64,000 nucleotides of DNA. It comes from Cinclus cinclus. Taxonomy: Eukaryota; Chordata; Aves; Passeriformes; Cinclidae. The first letter of the stretch is position 1. Every line of letters begins with the position of its first letter. The notes beneath the pieces were generated by a model, which did not search any database, was not told where the DNA came from, and saw nothing but the letters and a program-made list of their open reading frames with translations. The stretch lies in the NCBI RefSeq assembly GCF_963662255.1, contig NC_085049.1, positions 60,993,158 to 61,057,157 of the forward strand, given 5' to 3'. Position numbers and translations under genes: made by a program. Positions 11,551-22,152 of this stretch are shown one piece after another.

Positions 11551-13377
11551 CTAAAGTGAAAGTAGCTTTGTTTGCACTTCTCTCAGCTTGCCTGCGATAA
11601 GTGTAGAAATAGTAGATTGCCAGAGTAGTAGTGGACCAAAGCCTGGAATAGTTCTGAGGCTTGAAGTGTAGCAGCACTGCTACACCACAGATTACTTGGT
11701 TCAAGCAGATCTCACCCACTCTTGCAATAAGAATGCTGGGGACCCAAAGGCATGGGTCGTACAACATCCTTGCAACAACACATGGGACGAGTGGAATCTG
11801 CAAAGAACCTCGAGACCTGCTGTTGATTCGTCTTTAGTGAGCTGCGGGGTTGTCCCAGGTTTCACAGCAAACAGGTAAAAGCTGGGTCTTGCAGTTCTCA
11901 TAGGCAACCACAGCAGGCAAGGTACAGGTTTGGCCTCGAGGGTGGCCCCGTGTAGGTGCAGCTACTGCCTGGAGCAGTGGAGACCAGAGCGTGCCCCCCT
12001 GGCACGAGAGCCCGTGTGCAATACCTTCCAGCAGCTGGCACTGGTACTTGCTGCAGTTCCCCACAGAATGCAGATGCAGCCGGTTACCCTGCTGGGTCTG
12101 AAAGAAGCTTTTGACAAGGAATATCTCCTAAGGGGGAATGAGGACTTCCTTCTCAGATGTGTGGTAAGAAAAGCCTTGCGTAGCTGCTCCCAGGCAAGGG
12201 GTCACTGTGAACAAAGTTTCATTCCCAAACTTCTGGGCTTTATTCCTGAGGCCGGAGGCAGAAGTGAAACGACCAAATCTCAGCGTGCTGCCTACCTTGG
12301 CCTCGATATATAAGTCCTTTACACCCCTGTGAACCTGGTAGCACTTATGTTCCCCCGTGCTGCTCTGCCATTCCTTCAATATCTGGATAGCAGTTGTTAG
12401 GTAGAAGTGAAAATATTTAAAACTGAACGCGTGTCTGTAGCGCTGTGGAGAGATTCCTGCCGTAGATGTAGCCCGGTTCAGCTGGGAGTGCAGGGAGGAG
12501 TTCATGGTGTAAGCCATGAGAACTATGGCATGGCTATCATGCATCTCCCTCAGGAGACCTGCAGGGCTCTTTTAGCAAAGCCTTCTGAGCCTTCTTCCAG
12601 AGATGAAAGTAGTCCTTGTTAGCAGCTATTTCCTTTTGAAAATAGTCTCCTTTCTCCAGTTCTTTCATCATCTCCTCTCTGCACCCCAGACACTGGTCAT
12701 CAAAGGAATGCAGAGACAAATCCATCAGGGCGGGGGACATAGCCTGCAACATAAAAGCAAATGAAGATTAGCATCGGAAGTGTGAATGTCTTGTGTATCT
12801 TTGTGGACGCAAGCCAAGTTTTTCTCCACCCTTTCCTTGCCTCTTTGTCATTATTGGCAGAGCGAGCAGGGCAGGTAGCAAATCTTTAACAAGATCTTCC
12901 TAAGCAACCTCAGGGTATTGTCTATACACCACCACAGTCAAAATACCAGTCGGGATGACAGAGTTCTTATTTGATGTGGATGTGCTACCTTAGAATCTCC
13001 GGGAACATTGGTCAATTTCGACAGGCTGGAAAAGGAGAGGAAAGATTCCATGAGATCTACTCACAAACACTATGAAATCATCTGGCTGCAAACAAGAGGA
13101 AAATTCCAACCAAGTATCTAAAACTAATTAAGACAGGTAAGAAATGGAACAGTGGAGCTGAAAACAGAAAAGTTAAAATTGAACCCAAAAATCTAAAGAA
13201 CCTCTTTCAAATGTATATAAAAAAAATTTAATTATTTCTGTGGCATATGCAATTTCATGATTTCAAATAAAGAGCATTATTTACCTCATTTATCAGTATT
13301 TGTGAGAAGATCAGCAACAGGGGGTTCCCCAGTGTCACCAGCTTCCCAGAGTCCACCCAAGGCACTGTAAAGAACAT
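11551..13377 (-). pseudogene. ART4: ART4 (Dombrock ADP-ribosyltransferase), disabled by a frameshift and a stop codon
   Basis: ART4 is a GPI-anchored ecto-ADP-ribosyltransferase-family protein that carries the Dombrock blood group in humans. Exon 1 (13377-13285) encodes 31 residues with a hydrophobic signal-like stretch (NPLLLIFSQILI) and ends in phase 0. Exon 2 (12743-12025) carries the ART domain: HSFDDQCLGC, GDYFQKEI, the strand-1 arginine in CYQVHRG, the serine in FTSAS, and EKEVLIPP (ExE motif). Exon 3 (11642-11551) is a tentative 30-codon tail whose phase fits. Two lesions are visible. First, the frame shifts between about 12545 and 12570, most simply one extra G in GGG at 12564-12566 (plus strand), followed by TGA at 12539-12537. 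Second, a TAG at 12130-12128 replaces the tyrosine of the PPYE motif. The frame otherwise continues cleanly on both sides, so decay is probably recent. Assembly error could explain one lesion but less easily both. Confidence 0.85.
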
Positions 13378-16300
13378 TTTTTTAAAAGGAAAGGTAATTT
13401 GCGCCTGTTTCTGTTTTTCTTTGAACTAGAAAATTCTGCAGTTTCTAATTTGCACTCAGGTTTGATGGCTGCTCTTCAACCAGAGATCATTCACCAAATT
13501 CTCACTGCAATTCAGAAGTCATTAATCAATCCAAGCAGACGATTTATTGGTAGAAATATGCCCAAAATCCATAAGGAGGTGTCTTGTTACACCAACTTCA
13601 GCTGGCTTGAGTGTCCGTCACCTTGATAGTTCTTTTAATTCCGAGGTATTGGAATAATTTGGTGTTGTTCTTGCAAAAAGGAAGAAAACCGTGGCTTGGA
13701 GAAGTCTAAGACACTTCTCCTGAATGTGTCAGGGTGACTACTCCCTGGCTAAGAGTTTAAAAAGCCCTTTTAAAGAAGTTGACTGATAAAGCCAACACAG
13801 AAATGCAGGGTAGGTTGGGATCCCATCTGGAAGTAGTGATAACCTAACTCTCCTCCTCCTCATCACCCCCTGGTTTCTACTCATGGGCTGCCAATCTCAT
13901 TCTTACTTACACCACTGCAGAGTGGCACCTTGTTGGAATGTTTGCATCGGGCACAGGCAAAATGAGTGTGTAAATGCAGATTCTGTGCTGAGACAAACCT
14001 TTCTCTAGCAGCTGCTTTCTGGACACCCTTCCAAATACTGGCAGTGAGTTCTTCACCCACAGAGCCCTATGGCCTCTGATGACTCTTCTGTATGGAAAAA
14101 GAGACAATTGCTGTCAAGGCTTTGGTTCTGACTACGGAAAGTGAAGCCCATTTTCAATGGCCTGATAATGATAGGCTGGGTGAGGGAGGCACCTCCAGAC
14201 AGTGGAGTGTTCCCCTGAGACAGAGGACATTTGTGAAGCTGCTTGGATTCTGTGGACAGAGCATCTGCAAGATATTGCTGAGATAGGGTGGGAGGTGACA
14301 TAAAGGTGTCATTCTGGGCTCCTTGCAGAGCAGTTGCTGCTGCTGACAGTATCTGCAGTCCCTGGTGACAGATGATGCCATGAAGTGCCATAGATGCAGA
14401 CTACTTACTTCTCCATCCTGGAGTCTCTCTGTTATCTTGGGCTGTATTTCAGAGAGTGGTTGATTGACTGCTGAAAGGGAGCCCACAGAAGGGCTCACGA
14501 ATTTATTCAGAGGCAACTCCTGTGTAGAGATAAAACAGACCTAAACTGAGACAGGCTCCGGTGGGAGCTTGGCAATCACGATAAGCAGCCCCACTAAAAT
14601 GTCAATTCAGCCGCATATAATCCATTTGTAAACTCTGACCCTGGTTTGCCCCTCTGACCTGTAAGTGAATGCTTAGTATGAAGGGGATCAGGAGGAAAGG
14701 AATTTGCGTTTTCAAACGCTTCAGAAGCAACTCAAGTTATTATTGAATACAAAACAAATACAATGGCCATAAGATGGCAGCAGAGGATTTGTGGTGGTGC
14801 TTAGTGCTGCGTTAACCAAGAGAAAATCGAATTCCTCCATTTCAGCAGTAAATTTGTAACTTGATCTGAGTGCTCAGATCCCCAAAGGTCATAATGACTT
14901 CAGCCCATGAAGAGACAGAGAAGATGACATAATGGAGACCTCTGGGTGTAACTTTTTTTGCCTGAAAAAAGTATTTACTGAAAGGGAAGGAAAAAATACA
15001 AAACTATCAGAAATATGCAAATACAGACAGGAAGCTTTTTGTGCTAACAAAACTATACAACAGCAAAAATAACCCCTATTTTATTAGTATACTGGATATT
15101 AGGATTTTGCTAATCTCTCTAGTCCTTTTCCAAGTAAAAATTCACAGTTTTCAATAAAGTACTCTGTTAATTTTTACTAGATGGCATTCAGAGGAGAGTC
15201 TTACTGTGAGCAGTGAAGCCCCACAAGTTTATGTCAATGGAGGAACCAGTCACAGGTGTTTGACCAAGACATGCAGAGATATTTATTAAGTGTCTTCACC
15301 TTGGCCAGGATCAGCATTGCCAGTGCATGCCACAGCAGCTTGCCAAACAAGGCTCACACTGGCAGCCATCTCATCACAGGACTTATCCTGTGTCCTTCAG
15401 GACAAGGCTTTTCAGAGAAATGCTGATCTGGGTAGATGGCGAGTCAGGTAAAGCTTTGTCCTCCTCCCCTCAGTGTCACAGAGTGCTAAACCTACGACCT
15501 AAATTTCAGTGTCGTCATTTCTGATTCACACTGGGGCATGGGAGAGGTGGAGGAAGCCTCATACACTGGGTTCTTGCTCCTCAGGGTTCACAAAATCAGG
15601 CTGTGTCTTCCAGATATCTCTTTTACCACAGGTAAAGCTTGTACAGAGGAGCAAAAAGAAGCAGCACTCCAACCCACTGTACATAAGCAGTATTTATTGC
15701 AATTAGCAGCTGAGTATGGTTGCATGTAACCAGAGAGATTTGGTCTCTGCCAGTTTCCTGAGCACCAGCAGTCCCTGTCCTTGGAGGTGTGATCTGCCAT
15801 CCACCTCTCAGGGAATGAAAACAGACAGAGTATATTAGGAAGGGTTTGCAGGAAGTTGCTAAGGTAATATTAATACCAGAGGACAGAATGAAGTAGTGCA
15901 GAGGGAAGACAGTATGTATATAAAAATACACATACATTACATATATATATATATATTTTCCAACTCTCTTGAATAAACAAAACACTGCCCCAATTTCAAA
16001 CCATCCTGGAACTTTTTTTTTTTTTCTAAAGCTGTTTAGATGCTTTTAGTTTCAAGCATAAATGCAAAAGCAACAGAAGAAAAGAGGATTTTTTTTTTCC
16101 TTTGGTTCTGCTGGGTATTTTTAGTTTCACTAGAAGCTGGCTGGAAAAAAGAAATCAAAACCAAAAAAAAAATAACCAGAAAAAACAAGAGAATTCTAAG
16201 TCTTTTTTTACAGTCATGGAAAGCAGAACACAAATGCAAGGGGTCATCTAAAAGGACTTCTTAAACACATCTCTTGGGATTTATTTATTGTTGCTATATA

Positions 16301-16733
16301 GGCAAACTTTTTGACAGAGTAATCAGAAGAATGTACCAGAAGCTGATTGCTATCTATGCAAGAGTATTTGCACACTTCTATCTTTACAAAATGATCCTAC
16401 TGTGATGCATATTTAATGTGATTATACTACATGAAAATACTGAACTTTCTTACTAATTGGAACAGGAGACAGGTGTTCTTCCTTCTTCACAGTGAGCATC
16501 CCATGGTCAGATCCATCGCATTTACACACATTGTGACATTCTCCTTCCATAAACCTCCTGTGTTTTGCAGAAGAGGATAAGAGATCTAGTGATGAGTCTA
16601 AGGCATGCGGTGGTTTTCTTGAAACTAATCACCATTTTCCACATATTATGTGCTGGGGATTCAGGTGGAAGGAAGTAAGGCAGAGTCTTCTGGTGAAGCT
16701 CAAAATACCACAAAATATGTCTGAAGAGAGATT
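13378..16733. other. Intergenic stretch between ART4 and the osteocalcin-like gene
   Basis: No gene was recognised. The stretch is AT-rich with A/T runs at about 16013-16026 and 16160-16175 and a short (AT)n tract near 15941-15955. A minus-strand segment at 14472-14411 has GT-AG-like edges and an open frame, but it does not join any neighbouring exon in phase. Confidence 0.45.
15941..15955. repeat. Short (AT)n tract
   Basis: A run of alternating A and T following TACATTAC. It is short and unremarkable. Confidence 0.9.
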
Positions 16734-16739
16734 TTTATT
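16734..16739 (-). terminator. Poly(A) signal of the osteocalcin-like gene
   Basis: AATAAA on the minus strand, about 185 bases past the stop codon at 16927-16925. The spacing suits the short 3' UTRs of Gla-protein genes. Confidence 0.75.
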
Positions 16740-16924
16740 GATGGAAGGAAGAAAGTTAATGGAAGTTCAACAAGTGGGATAATCACTGCCTTGGTGTTCC
16801 AGCTGTTAGGGACACAACAGAAGGAGATGCCAGTCCTGATGCTTTCCTTGCCTCCTTCCCAACCACAACTTTCTTTCTCCGGTGGGGTTTGGAGTGTTCC
16901 AAGCCAAACAAAACCTTCCCATCC

Positions 16925-19900
16925 TCAGTACCTCCCAAAGAAGCGGTTGTAGGCCATGGCAAATCCTATTTGGTCAGAAAGGTAATCACAGGGTGGGTAG
17001 TTTTCACAGCGCTCATGCATCTGCTCCAGTGGACTTTTGTAGTACTCAAAGTACCTGGAGTAGACAGAGACAGAGATGCCATCCTGCAGTTCCAGCCAGC
17101 TCAGCTGGAGACAGTTCACACACCTGACACTGACATGAAAGAAGTGATCCTCCAGGATGACCCAACAGCGGGCTGCTCATGTTGAGTTAAACATCTGCTT
17201 ACACAGGGATAGGCTACTTGATCAATATAAATTGAAATATGGGAATATATATATAGACAATATAAATGGGAAATACGGGATTGAACCCAACTTAAATCAA
17301 TTGTTCTTGAGGTTTTATCAGCAAAGGATGCCACAGAAGCTGAAAGGATTTGGGGTACTTTTGTCTTCAGTCTCATGTCCCAACTACCCAGGAATTTTTT
17401 TTTGTTGTTGTTCTTTATTTAATCATATATGTATTATTTCCTGCTTACCTTTATTTTTGCACACTAACCATTATTTTCCTTTAGCTTAAACACTTTTTTC
17501 TAGTTCTCCTCATTTCTGTTGTAGAAGGAGCACTATCCCCATGTAGCTTTTTTTTTTCTTTTTTTGCCAGGCTAAGAAAGCCCAAATTTTTAGTCTCAGT
17601 TGTACTTTTTTGGATGTCAGTCTCTGTTCCTCTCCTAGGTTTGATTAATTTTTCCTGAAGACTGTACACACCACCACAGGAATCCCACCAGTATCTCATG
17701 AATTATTAATTTATTTCTGTATTAGAAAGAGTAGCTTAACGACCTCTTCCAGGAAATATATGAACATCCTTGCATTACCTGAATTTTCTCAAATAGCTAG
17801 GATTTCTCCAAATCTTTGTGTCTACTTTCTGCACAAATAAATGTATGTTCTACAGCTTCAGAAAGAACAGCCAATCTGCAACAAAGCTGTGCTTCCTTTG
17901 GGGGAAACCAGAGGCAATGACCAAGGCTCTCTAATTCTCTAATTGGTACTGATGACCCTGCAGGTTGGAGCAGCTTCTAACTTGTATCCCACTGTCTCCA
18001 CGGCTAGCACAGTTAGTGCTGTCTTTCTCCCTGGGAGGAATACTAGAGTCTAGCTATGAGCCTTCAGATGGGCTTTAATGAAAAAAGGGCCATTTTTTTC
18101 CATCACTGAATGTCTCCTACAGCCTTTTTCCTTCAATACGTGAAGGTACTAACATAGCTGCACAACAAAATAATGCCTTGTCACACCTGTGGCCTTCCCA
18201 CCCCTTCTTCAGAACAGATCCTGAGTCCAGTTCTCATCCCAGCTGCTGAGCTGTTACCATTCATAAGGGCTGGATCTCTTCGTCCTCTTCACAAAGGCAT
18301 TGGCAACTTCTTTTTTAATCTTGATAGCTGCCAACAGAGAACACAGCAGGTTAGAGATGCACCACTGAAACACATAGACCAGTCTAACCTCTGAAAATCA
18401 GAATCTACTTTCTTCACAGGCAAATGATTGCCACAAACCATCCTAATGGTCCATTCATCTCTCCCCATCCCACTGTACAATCAAAACTCCATCCTCACTG
18501 CAGCCTTCACATCTCCATGAAGCAAGGGCTTTTTCTGTCATAAAATGCATTTCATTATCACACAGCATAATCTGAGTCTGCAGCAAATGTGCCAAAGGCA
18601 TAAAATATGAATAAGAAGAAAATTAGGAGAATCACACCCTCTCTCCCTGGCCTACTTAATTTTAGAGTCTTGACTTCCTTTCTGTGTCTTGGCTCAGACT
18701 GAGAATGATGTGGGATACCAACCAGAAGACCTTGATGCACCTCCAGTGAGCCATGAGCAACAGCAGCACACAGAAATACCAATGCTCACATGTACAGAGT
18801 TCTGTGACAGGTGGAGAGTATAAAATAGTGACAGTAAACATCACCCAGTGAGAAATACACCCAAGATGTACAAAGATGCCAGCATTCAGGACCTGGAGAA
18901 CATAAGAGGTGTTTCAGCCATGAGAGTGTTTGCCCGTTTGCTCTCCGCTAACACGTCATTGTCTGCAGTTTCTTCTTTGCTCCCTTGGTTTGTCATTGTT
19001 CAAACACCATGGTGCTGTGAAGGACCCCACAAACACCAGGTACAGCCACTTCCCAGCCTGAGCCAGGGCTCAGAGCAGCACAGCCTCGCTCCATGGGTTG
19101 GTCCCACAACAGCAGAGGTCCTGGCACAGCAGCAACACAGGCAGCTGCACAGCAACACACATTTCAGCAGGGAAGCCAGCAAATTGTTGCTTTCTCTGAG
19201 GGAAAAAAGATCCTAAGACCTCTGCCTGTGGGGAGATGGTGAGGTTTGTCCCTTCCCTCGTCATCATGGAGTGTTTGGCCATGTTTCTCTTTGGAGGTGA
19301 GAGGTATCCTGTCTCTAGCAAACTGAGGTTTGGTCTGGATCAAAATACTGACTGCACAGAAACTGCCAGGTAATGAGTTGTCAGAAACTACCACCTTTCC
19401 CTGAACAGTATTTATATTTTTTTTTTCTCTCTTTGCCATTCTGTGTTTGTATTGGCTCAGTGGAAAAATACCAACTTTCATGCTTCTCAGCCGCAATGCT
19501 ATTCTTTAAAGTGTGAGGAAGGAGAGATGCAAGAGAACAAAAAAGATTTTCCATACAGATTCCTGCCAGGATCAGCTTGCTGCAAAAGCTGTGACCAACC
19601 CAAGGTGTGCAAATCCCAGCATCCCAGGTGACCTGACAGGAGGGACCGCAGCCCTCAGGAGCAGCCAAGGAAGCCTGTCGCTTTCATGGTTTCCCTGCAG
19701 GATTTGGCAGGGATGTCACCACCCATTGGTTGTGACAGATGTGGGCAGTCTCTGCTCTCAGAACAGCCTGGGGATGCAGCAGTCACTGTGGGCAGGTCTC
19801 TGAAGCCAGGTCAGAGCAGGGAGACTCCACCAGCACAACCCTGTTTCACAGAAGGCAGATGCTTCCAGCTGCTGACAGCCTGCATCACTCACACCTTGTC

Positions 19901-20838
19901 AGATCACAGCTCAGGGCATGTGGGGATGCAGCCTGATGGCACCAGCACACCCAGCACACCAGCACACAACAGCAAGGCTGGCCTGGCTGGTGCAGGGACA
20001 CTGGCTGCCCTCATGTCACCTGCTCACGTGTGAAGGGCTCTGTTTGCTGCACAGGCTCACGCTCCTGCACCTCGGGAACTGCTGATTTAGGGAGCAAAAA
20101 GGGAAGAGTTAGAGAGGAACTTGGCATGGTTCTTGTTCATCCCTTGAACCTATCAAAGGGAAGAAAGAAGAGAGATGCAGGAGAATGGAGCTGAACATCA
20201 GAATGATGTACTCAGTATATCAGAATGATATACTCACTGTCAGCACTGAGAGATCCTGAGGGTTCTTTTGGATCTGGAAGACAGACAGACAGACAGAAAG
20301 GAGCCTGCTTGTGAGTCCTTCTATGCTTGTGAGTCTTCCTCCTCTGTAACTGAATCCCACCACTGACTTGCCAGATCCAGCTCCCCACCCCCCTTACATA
20401 AAAGGTCTGGTTCTCCCAAAACGGTTTTATTAACACCCGTCATTTAGAGGGAGACTAAATGATAAACCAGTTGAAATCTTAAACATATTAAAACGTTCAA
20501 ATTCTCTGCTGCAATTCAATATGCAGCTGAGGTGGGGCTAAGTGGATGTTGACCAGTGGAAGAAAATGCCCAGCAAAAGATGGGGATCTCTGTTCCCATG
20601 CCCTCTCTTCTCCGTGACTCTCTCCGACAGAGCTCTGAAGCCGTGCAATGACTGGTGGTGCATGTCCTCCCCCCCAAAGCTCTGTGTCTCTCCCAGACTG
20701 GAGGGAGGCTGACAGCAAGCTGCAGGGTTCAGCAGTGCTCTGAGAGCCTTCCTGGGAAGATGTCCCCTTACCTTTCTCACAGCAGCAGAGCATTGCCAGG
20801 GCCAGAGTCACGAACAGCAGTGCCAGCAGACTCCTCAT
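16925..20838 (-). CDS. Osteocalcin-like (bone Gla protein-type) gene, tandem paralogue of MGP
   Basis: Four coding exons: 20838-20772, 20273-20238, 18327-18258 and 17054-16925. All junctions are GT-AG, phases are 1, 1, 2, and the product is 100 aa. Residues 1-20 are a signal peptide (MRSLLALLFVTLALAMLCCC). A propeptide to residue 52 contains EVANAFVKRTKR, joining the A-N-x-F element of the gamma-carboxylase recognition region to a furin site RTKR. The predicted mature peptide is 48 residues, against 49 in human osteocalcin. It has PLEQMHERCE (glutamates 68, 72, 75 in the E-x3-E-x-C pattern), a C74-x5-C80 disulfide, and SDQIGFAMAYNRFFG, aligning with osteocalcin's ADHIGFQEAYRRFYG. Mammals have only MGP at this position, with BGLAP on another chromosome. 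Whether this is a retained ancient tandem copy or a known but differently named avian gene cannot be settled here. No lesion is seen. Confidence 0.9.
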
Positions 20839-20924
20839 GTCTTCTTTGGCTGTGCTAGTCTCCCTAACCTCAGAGCTTTCCTGGAGGTTTTTGAAGTTCT
20901 CCGGGGCTTGCTTTTGGGCAGTAG

Positions 20925-20930
20925 TTTATA
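20925..20930 (-). promoter_or_regulatory. TATA box of the osteocalcin-like gene
   Basis: On the minus strand GATATAAACTAC lies about 87 bases upstream of the ATG, predicting a start near 20898 and a 5' UTR of about 60 bases. Osteocalcin genes typically have a TATA promoter and a short leader. Confidence 0.65.
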
Positions 20931-21679
20931 TCCTGTGATTTCTTGGAGAGATCAGAGATCTGGCTTCTGTTCCCGTGTCTGCAGTCCAAAACAAAGCCCG
21001 TCCTCTGGGCCAGGAGATACTGGGTCCTGGCAGTCATTTTGGCATCCATCTCATGACTCGGGGCATTTCCAGAAGATTTTATCTGAGGTTTTGAATGGGG
21101 GTGTTGAAGAAAAACAACTGGATTTAAAAAATAATTTTTCTTACAGACTTGAAAGTCATTCAGTCATGCTGGAAAGCCAGGGTAGAGACCAGCACACCCT
21201 GAAAGTAGAGCAGTTCTTTTGCCATGATGGGATTCTCTCAGGTAGTTTCTCAAATGAGACTGAGCACAATGGTGACCTTTTCCTCTACCCCACCTTGACT
21301 CATTACCCTGAGGGTAAAGAAACCTGTAGATCCATTTGCATAGGGCAAACGCAGTAGTTTTTCAGACAGTTTCACAGTTTCACCAAATCATTTTGGAGAA
21401 ATGAGGTTTTTATACTTTTAGGAACTTTGGAAGTTAGTTTGAGGGAAGATCTTCATATTTTCCTTCTGGAAATATTCATAATTTAGAAGCTTTATCTTTG
21501 CTTATTTTTTTCTAAAAGTCAAATAAACATTTAGACCCCAAAAGTGTTCTATTCTTCACAACTCAAGCAGCCAAAGTTACTTGGTATGACAAAAGCCTTG
21601 CATGGGCTATGTGTCAATAACCCCACACTCCCCAAACCCACTCTCCAGGTTACCAAAGCCACGTCCCACAAACAGCATA

Positions 21680-22058
21680 GGAACCACAGAATCACAGATT
21701 AAGCTGAGTTGGAAGGAACCCACAAGGATCATCAAGTCCAGATCCTGGCCCTGCACAGGACACCTCAAGACTCACACCCTGTGCCTGAGTGCATTGTCCA
21801 AATGCTCCTTGATCTCTGTCAGGCTGCTGCTGTTATCACTGCCCTGGGGAGCCTGTTCCAGTGTCCAAACACCCTCTGGGTGAAGAACCTTTTCCTGATA
21901 TCTAACCTAAAGTCCCCGACACAGTTCCAGCTGTTCACTTGGGTACTATCACTGATCACCAGTGAGCAGAGATCAGTGCTGCCCCTCCAGTGCCCCTTAG
22001 GGGGATGCTGTGCACTGCAATGTGGTCTCCTCCAGGCTGAACAGGTGACCAAGTGATC
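21680..22058 (-). mobile_element. Truncated CR1 LINE 3' end
   Basis: The plus strand begins with CACAGAATCACAGATTAAGC, then GTTGGAAGGAACC and ATCATCAAGTCCAG. This is the reverse complement of the familiar avian CR1 3' end, and CR1-type sequence continues to the CTCCAGGCTGAACAGG block. The element is therefore in minus orientation and 5'-truncated. It lies about 750 bases upstream of the osteocalcin-like promoter. Confidence 0.9.
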
Positions 22059-22073
22059 AAGCTATAGTAGTGG

Positions 22074-22152
22074 GTTTTTTTGTTGTGTTTTTTTGGTATT
22101 GTTTTGGTGGGGGTTTTTTTGTTTTGTTTTTGTTTTTGTTTTTGTTTTTTTT
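22074..22152. repeat. T-rich (TTTTTG)n low-complexity tract
   Basis: Runs of T separated by single G or GG, such as GTTTTTGTTTTTG, directly beside the CR1 fragment. Confidence 0.9.

Noticed and set aside
14411..14472. Open minus-strand segment with GT-AG edges (VNQPLSEIQPKITERLQDGE)
   Set aside because: Its phase does not join ART4 exon 1 and no other gene context exists.
16036..16239. Hydrophobic minus-strand frame resembling a signal peptide
   Set aside because: The hydrophobic run is translation of A/T-rich tracts, and no splice donor follows it. ART4 exon 1 is better explained at 13377-13285.
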